Source: Croceibacterium_A sp039927815 (GTDB lineage Bacteria; Pseudomonadota; Alphaproteobacteria; Sphingomonadales; Sphingomonadaceae). Taken from it: a stretch of 10,836 nucleotides of DNA. A program made the position numbers and the translations under genes. The notes below the pieces were generated by a model. It did not search any database. It was given only the letters and a program-made list of their open reading frames with translations, and had not been told where the DNA came from. The stretch covers positions 1-10,836 of the forward strand of contig JBDSUJ010000023.1 of assembly GCA_039927815.1 (NCBI GenBank). Reading direction: 5' to 3'. Each line of letters starts with the position of its first letter. Position 1 is the first letter of the stretch. Of the stretch, positions 1-6,740 are shown piece after piece.

Positions 1-14
1 AAACTCTCAAGTTT
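1..14 (-). rRNA. rrs: 16S ribosomal RNA, first ~14 nt only (partial)
   Basis: On the minus strand the window ends in AAACTTGAGAGTTT. This matches the conserved 5' end of alphaproteobacterial 16S rRNA, which continues with GATCCTGGCTCAG. Only about 14 nucleotides are inside the window; the rest lies beyond position 1. The call is short on its own, but a boxA site and a strong promoter stand upstream in the right order and orientation on the same strand, as in an rrn operon. The mature 5' end is placed by alignment to the E. coli 16S start and could be off by a base or two. Confidence 0.85.
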
Positions 15-28
15 GTGTCACACACCCT

Positions 29-58
29 GCCGGCACGATCTCGCGATCGCTGACCGGC
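29..58 (-). other. leader hairpin just upstream of 16S
   Basis: The arms GCCGG (29-33) and CCGGC (54-58) pair perfectly. Inside them CGATC (36-40) pairs with GATCG (45-49). On the transcribed minus strand the loop is GCGA, a stable GNRA tetraloop. A 2-nt and a 4-nt unpaired side separate the two stems. It sits 15 nt before the 16S start, where processing structures are expected. The function is inferred from position. Confidence 0.5.
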
Positions 59-213
59 GAGGCATGAGCTTCAAGGAGCCGATACCTGCACTATCAAACG
101 TAATGGATACGAAGGACAATGTATGGCACGGCTTAAATTAACCGGTATCCGGAGCCTTAAAACCCCCGGACCGGGCGCCGTCGCCCACATGTCCCTTCAT
201 CAAAAACCGACAA

Positions 214-225
214 TGTCAAAGAGCC
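214..225 (-). promoter_or_regulatory. boxA antitermination element of the rRNA leader
   Basis: The minus strand reads GGCTCTTTGACA, very close to the bacterial rrn boxA consensus TGCTCTTTAACA. boxA RNA binds NusB/NusE and lets polymerase read through Rho-dependent stops in untranslated rRNA. It lies about 200 nt before 16S, and a hairpin that could act as boxB lies just upstream (241-284). Confidence 0.75.
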
Positions 226-240
226 GTCAACAAAAGAGGC

Positions 241-284
241 GGACAGCGAGGCCTCCCCGATTTACACCGGGGGACCGGTTGTCC
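241..284 (-). other. leader hairpin preceding boxA (boxB-like)
   Basis: The outer arms GGACA (241-245) and TGTCC (280-284) are complementary. An inner stem CCCCG (255-259) / CGGGG (268-272) closes an 8-nt loop. It lies between the rrn promoter and boxA, the place a boxB hairpin has in rrn leaders. Pairing is seen in the sequence; the role is inferred. Confidence 0.45.
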
Positions 285-350
285 GTTCTAAGTTGGCGAC
301 CGAAGCGCTTGAGCCAGTGCGAAACCGGCAGCACCGCCTCGGTGGAGGGG

Positions 351-400
351 CATATATGGAGGGGTTCGGATTCGGTCAACGCCTTTTTGCAATTTTGTTA
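351..400 (-). promoter_or_regulatory. rRNA operon promoter with AT-rich UP element
   Basis: On the minus strand there is a -35 box TTGACC (379-374), a 17-nt spacer and a -10 box TATATG (356-351). Directly upstream of the -35 box lies an AT-rich run (400-384, TAACAAAATTGCAAAAA), where an UP element for the RNA polymerase alpha subunits would sit. The discriminator after the -10 box is CCCCTCC. A GC-rich discriminator is a known mark of promoters repressed by ppGpp in the stringent response. The start site is expected near 345-343. A weaker second candidate, TTGAAA (461-456) with AATTAG (438-433), could be a tandem promoter further upstream. Confidence 0.75.
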
Positions 401-549
401 CGTCGGCTGTTGGCCACCCCCATTGCCTCGACCTAATTGGCGAATTTCCGGTATATTTCAAGGATCAGGCGGCCCGCTCGAGCTAGGAATCCGCATCGCC
501 GGCGCGCCGCTAAACCAAATCTTATCCGCCTCGCGTTAACCCCGTCGCC

Positions 550-1575
550 ATGGTTGTCCCCCCCGCCCTGACCGCAAGCGCCGCGCGCGTTGCGGTGATC
601 GTGCCTGCCTACGGCGTGGCGCACCTTGTCGGCGAGGCGCTTGATTCATTGCGGGCGCAGACCCTGGCCGAGTGGGAATGCGTGGTGATCGACGACGGGG
701 CATACGATGATGTGGCCGGTGCCGTGGCGCCCTTCCTGGCGGACCCGCGCATCCGCTTCATGGCCACCCCCAACGGCGGCGTCGGGTGCGCGCGCAACCG
801 CGCAATCGCTGCGACCGACGCGCCTTACCTGACGCTGCTCGATGGCGACGACATGCTGCGGCCCGATTACTTGCGGCAAGCGGTTGCCGCGCTTGACGGC
901 GATCCGGGCGCGCGGGTCGCCACCTGTAACGCGCGAATCTTCGGCGCCATCCCGCGCGAGCGGCTGTGCGTCGACAGCAAACAGGGCACCGGCAACGGCG
1001 CCACCGGCTCGCTGGGTGACGTGCTCGACCGTAGTTTCAACGTCTACATCGGCTCCACCTTCCGCCGACCCGACTGGGCTGCCGTAGGTGGATTCGACCA
1101 CAGCATGACGCACTGCGAGGACTTCGACTTCTGGGTCCGCCTGCTGATGCGTGGCGGGCACGCACGTTACATCGATGCTGTCCTGGGCGAGTACCGGGTC
1201 CGGCCTGGCTCCGCCTCGGCCAGCGCAGCCAAGATGATCCGCGGCAATCTCAAGGTCTACGAGAAGGCGTTGGCGGTACTCGGCGAAGGGCCCGAAGCCG
1301 GTATCGCCCACCGCATGATCGCTCATAATCATGCCCTGCTCGCGGTCGAGGAAGCGCTCGCGCAAGTGGCCAACGGCGATGTCGCCCACGGCCTGCCGGC
1401 GCTGCGCGCCGCGCATCGCGGCCAGGGCGGCATGGCATGGAGCGCGGCGTTCCTGCTGTGGCGCATCGCGCCCGAACTCGCGCCGCCGATGCTACGCTGG
1501 CGCCAACGTCGCAACTCGCGCGGCAACAGCGCCGCCGAGGTTCCTGCGCTCAGCCCACGGGCGGCCGCGGCATGA
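550..1575 (+). CDS. family 2 glycosyltransferase (GT-A fold)
   Basis: This 341-residue enzyme is predicted to move a sugar from a nucleotide-sugar donor to a growing surface glycan at the cytoplasmic face of the inner membrane. The GT2 hallmarks are present in order: the N-terminal strand VAVIVPAY (residues 14-21), the nucleotide-binding Asp pair (D48-D49), the metal-binding LDGDD (97-101), and the acidic pair E190-D191 in HCEDFDFW, which fits the catalytic base. No transmembrane helix is evident. The stop overlaps the next start as ATGA, so it is probably translationally coupled to the flippase. ATG 550 is the first ATG after an in-frame stop at 511, but no clear Shine-Dalgarno precedes it. 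One oddity is that the usual DDGS-x-D motif reads DDGAYDD. Donor and acceptor cannot be told from sequence. Confidence 0.88.
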   Translation: MVVPPALTASAARVAVIVPAYGVAHLVGEALDSLRAQTLAEWECVVIDDGAYDDVAGAVAPFLADPRIRFMATPNGGVGCARNRAIAATDAPYLTLLDGDDMLRPDYLRQAVAALDGDPGARVATCNARIFGAIPRERLCVDSKQGTGNGATGSLGDVLDRSFNVYIGSTFRRPDWAAVGGFDHSMTHCEDFDFWVRLLMRGGHARYIDAVLGEYRVRPGSASASAAKMIRGNLKVYEKALAVLGEGPEAGIAHRMIAHNHALLAVEEALAQVANGDVAHGLPALRAAHRGQGGMAWSAAFLLWRIAPELAPPMLRWRQRRNSRGNSAAEVPALSPRAAAA

Positions 1576-3035
1576 GTGCCTCGCTGCGCGCATCGGTGAA
1601 AAAGGCGGTGCTATGGCGCTCGGGCAGCCAGATCGTCGCGCAAATGGTCGCCTGGGGCTCGACCCTGGCGGTGGTGCGCATCCTCGATCCGGCCGACTAC
1701 GGCCTGTTCGCGATGACCCAGGTGGTGCTGGCTTTCCTCAGTTTCCTCAACGGCTACGGTTTCGCCAGCTCGCTTATCCAGGACAGCGAGGTCGACCCCT
1801 ACAAAGTGCGGCAGGGCTTCGGCCTGCTGCTGGTCGTCAATGCGGGCCTCGCGCTCATCCAGCTCATCATCGCCCCGCTCGCCGCGTCCTGGTACCACCA
1901 GCCGATCATCGCCGACCTGTTGCGGGTGCAGGCCCTGATCTTCCTCGCGACGCCGTTCATCGCGTTGCCCGAAGTGCTGCTGATGCGCGAACTGGACTTT
2001 CGCAAGCCGGCGCTGGTGACGCTGTGCGCGACGGTTGTCTCCGCCACGGTCGCCTTGACGTGCGCGCTACTTGGGCTCGGTGTGTGGACGCTGGTCTACG
2101 CCCCGATCGCGTTTTTCTGGAGCCGGGCGCTGGGCCTGGTGGTGGCGGCGCGGTTCTTCGTGGTGCCCAGCTTCCGCTTCACCGGAGCCGGTTCGATGCT
2201 GAGCTTCGGAGTGCTGATGCTCGGCAGCCATTGCGGGTGGACAATCATCACGCAGGCTGACGTGTTCATCGGCTCGCGCTCGCTGCCGCCGCGCGAGCTC
2301 GGCCTGTATGCTGAAGCATTGTTCCTCACATCGCTCATCACTTACAAGTTCGTGCCGCCGCTCAACGAGGTGGCCTTTCCGGCCTATGCCCGCATCCAGC
2401 ACGACAAGGCGCTGCTGGCCGCCTCTTTCCTCAAGGCCGTGCGGCTGATCATGCTGGTCACCTGCCCGCTTTATGCCGGGCTGGCCGTGGTGGCGCCCGA
2501 CGCCGTCAGTCTGGTGCTGGGCGAGAAGTGGGCCGCGATGAGCCCGCTGGTCTCGATCCTGGCCTTGGCGATGCCGGCCATGACGCTGCACATCCTGTTC
2601 GCACCCGCAGTTAATGCGGCGGGCAAGCCCGGCATCTCGCTACAGGCGTCGCTGTTCGGCGCGGCGATCATGCCGTTCGCGTTCGCGGCTGGCGTGCGGT
2701 GGGGATCGACCGGCCTCGCGGTCGCTTGGCTGGTCGCCTTTCCGCTGGTGCCGCTGTTTGCTTTCATCCGGTCGCGCCAGGTCCTGGGCATTTCGGCGCG
2801 CGAGCTTGTCGCCGCCGCGATGCCGGGCCTGGCCAGCAGTATCGTGATGGCGCTGCCGGTGCGGGCGCTCAGCACCATCCTCAGTGACTGGCAGCCGTGG
2901 GGTCGCCTGATGCTGCAAATCAGCGCCGGCGGCGTGGTCTATGCCGCGGTGCTGTTCCTTGTCTCGCGTGCCACGCTCGACGAACTGGTTTTGCTGCTGC
3001 GCCGCCAGGAGCCCCAGCTCGAACCCGCCGAGTGA
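1572..3035 (+). CDS. polysaccharide/lipopolysaccharide flippase, MOP superfamily (Wzx/WzxC-like)
   Basis: This 487-residue, strongly hydrophobic protein should flip lipid-linked oligosaccharides across the inner membrane. The N-terminus (KKAVLWRSGSQIVAQMVAW, then LAVVRILDPADYGLFAMT) is the typical opening of MOP flippases of the Polysacc_synt_3 type. Alternating hydrophobic segments along the whole length fit the 12-14 helices of the family, and length is normal. The start ATG at 1572 overlaps the glycosyltransferase stop by 4 nt, and the frame upstream of it does not look like flippase sequence. Together the two genes look like a small surface-glycan module (capsule, exopolysaccharide or O-antigen); no polymerase or ligase is visible in the window. 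The substrate is unknown. Confidence 0.87.
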   Translation: MSASLRASVKKAVLWRSGSQIVAQMVAWGSTLAVVRILDPADYGLFAMTQVVLAFLSFLNGYGFASSLIQDSEVDPYKVRQGFGLLLVVNAGLALIQLIIAPLAASWYHQPIIADLLRVQALIFLATPFIALPEVLLMRELDFRKPALVTLCATVVSATVALTCALLGLGVWTLVYAPIAFFWSRALGLVVAARFFVVPSFRFTGAGSMLSFGVLMLGSHCGWTIITQADVFIGSRSLPPRELGLYAEALFLTSLITYKFVPPLNEVAFPAYARIQHDKALLAASFLKAVRLIMLVTCPLYAGLAVVAPDAVSLVLGEKWAAMSPLVSILALAMPAMTLHILFAPAVNAAGKPGISLQASLFGAAIMPFAFAAGVRWGSTGLAVAWLVAFPLVPLFAFIRSRQVLGISARELVAAAMPGLASSIVMALPVRALSTILSDWQPWGRLMLQISAGGVVYAAVLFLVSRATLDELVLLLRRQEPQLEPAE

Positions 3036-3075
3036 GCGGTTTGGCGCTGGCGCCGCCGCGTGGTAGGCTGTGCAT

Positions 3076-3100
3076 GGCGCCGGACTTCAGAGACGGCGCC
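3076..3100 (+). other. GC-rich hairpin ahead of the aspartyl protease RBS
   Basis: A perfect 7-bp stem, GGCGCCG (3076-3082) with CGGCGCC (3094-3100), closes an 11-nt loop. It ends exactly where the Shine-Dalgarno GGGAGA (3101-3106) of the next gene begins. No T-run follows, so it is a poor intrinsic terminator; it may stabilise mRNA or affect ribosome access. The role is inferred. Confidence 0.4.
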
Positions 3101-3113
3101 GGGAGAATCTAAC

Positions 3114-4046
3114 ATGACGTGGCAGGTTGTCGCCGCGGGTCTCGCCGTCGCAAGCGGCGTCGTCGTCACTCCGACCATCACCCCCGCGGATGTCCAGATA
3201 GATTCAGTAGCCGTGCTGAGCGAGCCGTCCCTACGGATGACCGTGCCGGTCACGATCGGCGGCAAAGGCCCCTTTCGCTTCCTGATCGACACCGGAGCGC
3301 AGGCCACCGTGCTGTCCATCGACCTGGCGCAGCGGCTCCAGCTGTTCGACCGGCGGAGCGCGATGCTGGTCGGCGCGGCCAGCCGCAGACTGGTCGAAAC
3401 CGCCGCGGTTGATGGCATCGTTCTCGGCAGTCGCAATTTCAACGTTGCCACCGCGCCGTTGGTGACCGGGGAGTACATCGGTGGTGCCGATGGTATTCTC
3501 GGCCTCGATTCGCTGCAAAACCAGCGCGTCCTGCTCGATTTCAAAAAGAAGATCATGCGGGTTGCTGACGCGAAGGACCTGGGGGGCAACCGCGGCTACG
3601 AGATCATCGTGCGCGCCCAGCGCAAGCTGGGCCAGCTGATCATTACGCGGGCCCGCCTCGACGGGGTCGGCGTTTCGGTCATCATCGATACCGGCGCAGA
3701 GGGCAGCATCGGCAACCCGGCCTTGCTCGACAAGCTGCGGCGGATGCGCGAGCAAGGCACGGGTGAGATGACCGATGTCAACGGTGCGTCGCTCACCGGA
3801 TCGATCCGGGTTGCCCGAAAACTGTCGATCGACCTGGTCCAAATTCAGAACCTGGCCATCCTGTTTGCGGATTCGCCCACGTTTCACGCCTTGGGATTGG
3901 CAAACGAGCCGACCCTGATCCTGGGCATGGAACAGCTGCGCCTGTTCAATCGGGTGGCGATCGATTTCGCCACCTCGCGGGTGCTATTCGACGTTCCCTC
4001 CGCCGATAGCTACTTCACCGGGACGAACATCCAGCCAGGCTTGTAA
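3114..4046 (+). CDS. retropepsin-like aspartyl protease, two catalytic repeats
   Basis: This 310-residue protein belongs to the bacterial clan AA aspartic proteases (Asp_protease_2 / gag-asp type). Two homologous halves are visible. Each has a hydrophobic strand leading into a catalytic motif: FLIDTGAQ with D59, and VIIDTGAE with D192. Each half later has an ILGL/ILGM segment followed by a strand ending in LLDF or AIDF. Retroviral enzymes need two subunits that each give one Asp, so a single chain with both could form a complete site, as in pepsins. The N-terminus (residues 5-20) is hydrophobic and could be a signal peptide or anchor, which would place it in the periplasm. ATG 3114 is chosen for its Shine-Dalgarno GGGAGA with 7-nt spacing. 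The substrate is unknown. Confidence 0.8.
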   Translation: MTWQVVAAGLAVASGVVVTPTITPADVQIDSVAVLSEPSLRMTVPVTIGGKGPFRFLIDTGAQATVLSIDLAQRLQLFDRRSAMLVGAASRRLVETAAVDGIVLGSRNFNVATAPLVTGEYIGGADGILGLDSLQNQRVLLDFKKKIMRVADAKDLGGNRGYEIIVRAQRKLGQLIITRARLDGVGVSVIIDTGAEGSIGNPALLDKLRRMREQGTGEMTDVNGASLTGSIRVARKLSIDLVQIQNLAILFADSPTFHALGLANEPTLILGMEQLRLFNRVAIDFATSRVLFDVPSADSYFTGTNIQPGL

Positions 4047-4090
4047 TCCGGGCCATTGCGCTTGAAAGCCGGGCGCCCCACTTGTCCCGC

Positions 4091-5923
4091 ATGGCGGTAG
4101 GCAGCGACGTATCACGGGCAGCGCCCGACCCGGCCGGGTGGGCGTCGATCCGCCGCTTCCTGCCTTATCTGTGGCCTCGGGACCGCCCCGACCTGCGCTG
4201 GCGCATCGCTGGTGCGACGGTGTTTGTCGTGCTGGCCAAGATCGTCGTGCTGGCGCTGCCGTTCGCATACGCGGGCGCGGTCGACGCGATGGCCCAGAAG
4301 CCAGGGGGACGCGCCGATCAGGCGATGTGGGTCGCGCTTGGCATGGTGCTGGCCTACACCGCGGGGCGCTTTGCCACCGTCGTGTTCGACAACGTGCGCA
4401 ATATCATCTTCGAGCGGGTCGGCCAGGACGCGGTGCGCCAGCTGACCGAGGACGTGTTCCAGCGCCTCCACCGCCTGTCGCTTCGCTTCCACCTGTCGCG
4501 CCGAACCGGCGAAGTGACCAAGGTCGTCGAACGCGGCACCAAGTCGATCAATTCGATGATCTACTTCCTGCTGTTCAACATCCTGCCCACCGCGGTCGAG
4601 CTGCTGGTGGTGGCGGTGATCTTTTACGAGAAGTTCGGCTGGGAAATGGTCGCCGCGACCGCGGTTACCGTCGCCAGCTATATCTGGCTGACGCGGATGA
4701 TTACCGAATGGCGCACCAATCTGCGCAAGCAGATGAACGACCTCGACGGGCTGGCCCTGTCGCGCGCGGTTGACTCGCTGCTCAACTACGAAACCGTCAA
4801 ATATTTCGGCGCCGAGAAGCGCGAGCAGGAACGCTACGGCAGTGCCATGCGCCAGTACGCCGAGGCCGCGATCAAGAGCGAGAACTCGCTCGGCCTGCTC
4901 AATATCGCGCAAGCCGCGATCATGAACCTGATGATGGCTGCGGCGCTCTCATTCACGGTGTGGAAGTGGGCCCAGGGCCAGCTGTCGGTCGGGGATCTGG
5001 TGCTGGTCCAGACTTATCTCGCGCAGCTGTTCCGCCCGCTCGACATGCTCGGCTGGGTCTACCGCACGATCCGCCAGGGGCTGATCGACATGGCCGCGAT
5101 GTTCAAGCTGATCGACACCTCGATCGAGGTCCCCGACGAACCCGGCGCGCCCGCGCTCATCATCAGCCGGCCCACGGTGGTGTTCGACAACGTGGTATTC
5201 GGCTACGACCGCGACCGGGAGATCCTCCATGGCCTGACGCTCGAAGTGCCGGCGAGCGGCCACGTGGCAATCGTCGGGCCGTCAGGAGCGGGCAAGTCCA
5301 CCATCGGCCGGCTGCTGTTCCGCTTCTACGATCCATGGTCGGGCCGCATCTTGATCGACGGCCAGGACATCGCGCACGTGACGCAGGAAAGCCTGCGCGC
5401 CCAGATCGGCATCGTCCCTCAGGATTCGGTCCTGTTCAACGACACCATCGGCTATAACATCGCCTATGGCCGCGACGGCGCGGGCGCGGCGGAGATCGAG
5501 GAAGCCGCCCGCGGCGCGGCGATCTGGCCGTTTATCCAGCGCCTACCGCTCGGCTTGGGGACCGAAGTCGGCGAGCGCGGGCTCAAGCTCTCGGGCGGCG
5601 AGAAGCAACGCGTGGCGATCGCCCGCACGCTGGTCAAGAACCCGCCGATCCTGCTGCTCGACGAAGCGACTAGCGCGCTCGACACCCGGACCGAGCAGGA
5701 CATCCTCGCCACCCTGCGGCGCGTTTCGGCCCACCGCACCAGCATCGCCATTGCCCACCGGCTCTCGACGATTGCCGATTCCGACCTTATTTACGTCCTG
5801 CAGGAAGGCCGGCTGCACGAATCGGGCACGCACGCACAGTTGCTCAAGCATGACGGACTATATGCCGACATGTGGCTCCGCCAACTGGCGGAAGACGACC
5901 AGCTGGACGAAGCGGCCGAGTAG
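4091..5923 (+). CDS. Atm1/ABCB7-type ABC exporter (fused permease-ATPase)
   Basis: This 610-residue half-transporter has an N-terminal six-helix membrane domain (about 40-330) and a C-terminal ATPase. Walker A GPSGAGKST is at 396-404, the signature LSGGEKQR begins at 500, Walker B ILLLDEATSALD has D524 and E525, and the switch His is H556. All are intact. It closely resembles Novosphingobium aromaticivorans Atm1 as I remember it, including TEWRTNLRKQMN and SLGLLNIAQ, segments that line the glutathione site there. Atm1 proteins act as homodimers and export glutathione conjugates: metal-glutathione or oxidised glutathione in bacteria, a sulfur species for Fe-S assembly in mitochondria. ATG 4091 is preferred over an in-frame TTG at 4082. 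The 44-nt gap to the protease gene allows co-transcription. Confidence 0.92.
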   Translation: MAVGSDVSRAAPDPAGWASIRRFLPYLWPRDRPDLRWRIAGATVFVVLAKIVVLALPFAYAGAVDAMAQKPGGRADQAMWVALGMVLAYTAGRFATVVFDNVRNIIFERVGQDAVRQLTEDVFQRLHRLSLRFHLSRRTGEVTKVVERGTKSINSMIYFLLFNILPTAVELLVVAVIFYEKFGWEMVAATAVTVASYIWLTRMITEWRTNLRKQMNDLDGLALSRAVDSLLNYETVKYFGAEKREQERYGSAMRQYAEAAIKSENSLGLLNIAQAAIMNLMMAAALSFTVWKWAQGQLSVGDLVLVQTYLAQLFRPLDMLGWVYRTIRQGLIDMAAMFKLIDTSIEVPDEPGAPALIISRPTVVFDNVVFGYDRDREILHGLTLEVPASGHVAIVGPSGAGKSTIGRLLFRFYDPWSGRILIDGQDIAHVTQESLRAQIGIVPQDSVLFNDTIGYNIAYGRDGAGAAEIEEAARGAAIWPFIQRLPLGLGTEVGERGLKLSGGEKQRVAIARTLVKNPPILLLDEATSALDTRTEQDILATLRRVSAHRTSIAIAHRLSTIADSDLIYVLQEGRLHESGTHAQLLKHDGLYADMWLRQLAEDDQLDEAAE

Positions 5924-6040
5924 CCGGGGTTACAAACCACGGCCCCGCGCGCTACATTGGGACTACCGCGAGTACGGCGTTCCCAGGCGCTTGCGGCTGA
6001 GTGACACGGTGCGCTCCCGCTTACCGACAAGGAGCCTTCT

Positions 6041-6109
6041 TTGACCAGCAGCCCTATCGATCACGATCGCCCGGCGCCGACCGTGGCCGGCCACAGGCCC
6101 CGAACATGA
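6041..6109 (+). CDS. possible 22-residue leader ORF coupled to the DUF2384 gene
   Basis: A TTG codon at 6041 follows a full Shine-Dalgarno AAGGAG (6029-6034) by 6 nt, the best ribosome binding site in this stretch. The frame codes MTSSPIDHDRPAPTVAGHRP plus two more residues and stops at TGA 6107-6109. The stop overlaps the next ATG (6106) as ATGA. The downstream ATG has no good Shine-Dalgarno of its own, so translating this peptide could deliver ribosomes to it. The peptide resembles nothing I know. It could be a coupling leader, the remains of an N-terminus separated by a frameshift, or chance. Confidence 0.35.
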   Translation: MTSSPIDHDRPAPTVAGHRPRT

Positions 6110-6381
6110 GCGAGGAAGCACCGCCAGCCAACGGCTCGGGCGCGATGATGCGTTTTCGCAAGAAGTCCCACCTGCCGCGCCTCGCGCCCGATAACGCCAA
6201 GCGCCAAGGCGACATCACTCAACTCGCCTTTCAGCGTCTCGGCCGCGAAGGCGCCATCGCATTCCTCAACGAGGATAACGCGGCGCTCGGCGGGCGCCCG
6301 CTCGATGTCGCCATGGAAAGCGCCGAGGGCAGCGCGCGCGTCGCGGCCGAACTCGCACTGCGCGGCACTCCGGAAACCTAG
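6106..6381 (+). CDS. short MbcA/ParS/Xre antitoxin-like (DUF2384) protein
   Basis: The 91-residue product has a basic N-terminal part with MMRFRKKSHLPRLAP (14-28), then helix-forming sequence, then FLNEDNAALGGRPLDVAMES (53-72) and a terminal helix. The run LN-x-x-N-x-ALGGR-P-x-D is the core of the DUF2384 toxin-binding domain found in MbcA/ParS/Xre antitoxins. Typical members are longer, carry an Xre-type helix-turn-helix before this domain, and sit next to a RES-domain NAD-degrading toxin. Here the N-terminal part is too short for a clear helix-turn-helix, and no RES toxin lies on either side. It is probably an orphan, possibly repurposed as a regulator. I recall similar short proteins in sphingomonads but could not check. 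ATG 6106 is chosen for its ATGA overlap; M14 or M15 are alternatives. Confidence 0.68.
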   Translation: MSEEAPPANGSGAMMRFRKKSHLPRLAPDNAKRQGDITQLAFQRLGREGAIAFLNEDNAALGGRPLDVAMESAEGSARVAAELALRGTPET

Positions 6382-6464
6382 CGGAACCTACGTCCCGGCC
6401 CCTGCTCGATGCTTCGTCCTCCGGCTGCCTTGCAGCACAGACCGCGCGGTGGCACGGGGTATCA

Positions 6465-6734
6465 ATGGCGAAAAGCAGAGCCGATGCCGCGCGCGAATTT
6501 CGCCGCATGATGATGTGGATCGTGGTTCTGGCAGTGCTGATGGTGATCGGCTCGCTGGCTTTCGAAGCCAGCCAGGGCGTGCTGGGCGTACCGATGGCGC
6601 TGGCCACGATATTCGGGGTGTTCTTCGCCATGCTGCTGGGAGCGGGCCTGTGTGCGCTGGCGTTCTTCAGCGACAAGAGCGGCCATGATGAAACCGTCAC
6701 CCGCGCCACCCAGCGGGACGAGCCCGAGCTCTAG
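6465..6734 (+). CDS. small inner-membrane protein with two predicted helices
   Basis: The 89-residue product has a basic N-terminus (KSRADAAREFRR), a hydrophobic segment at about 15-33, a short loop, a second at about 43-68, and a charged tail. The positive-inside rule suggests both ends face the cytoplasm. I do not recognise a family. It starts at ATG 6465 with a weak GGGG upstream, 83 nt after the DUF2384 stop, and could be read from the same transcript. Its stop (6732-6734) lies 6 nt from the convergent hslU stop. Codon choice is GC-rich like its neighbours, which supports a real gene. Confidence 0.7.
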   Translation: MAKSRADAAREFRRMMMWIVVLAVLMVIGSLAFEASQGVLGVPMALATIFGVFFAMLLGAGLCALAFFSDKSGHDETVTRATQRDEPEL

Positions 6735-6740
6735 CACGCG

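Larger units (their letters stand above)
15..350 (-). other. rRNA operon leader (transcribed spacer upstream of 16S)
   Basis: This stretch lies between the promoter at 351-379 and the 16S start. It is visibly less GC-rich than the rest of the window and holds no convincing protein gene. Seen in it on the minus strand are a hairpin (241-284), a boxA element (214-225) and a hairpin with a GNRA loop (29-58). That layout is typical of rrn leaders, where these parts load the antitermination complex and form one side of the RNase III processing stem. The other side of that stem would lie after 16S, outside the window. A plus-strand frame at 123-539 is antisense to the leader and is not called. Confidence 0.75.

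Noticed and set aside
343..364. Direct repeat TGGAGGGG (343-350 and 357-364) as a regulator site
   Set aside because: It overlaps the rrn -10 region and spacer, which already explains the sequence; two short copies are weak evidence for an operator.
123..539. A 138-codon plus-strand frame with a fair AAGGA Shine-Dalgarno at 112-116
   Set aside because: It runs antisense through the rRNA leader, boxA and rrn promoter, has no family resemblance and lacks the GC-rich third positions of the real genes.
2067..2591. Minus-strand frame of 174 codons inside the flippase gene
   Set aside because: Rich in His, Gln, Arg and Glu with no fold-like pattern; it is the reverse of hydrophobic flippase codons.
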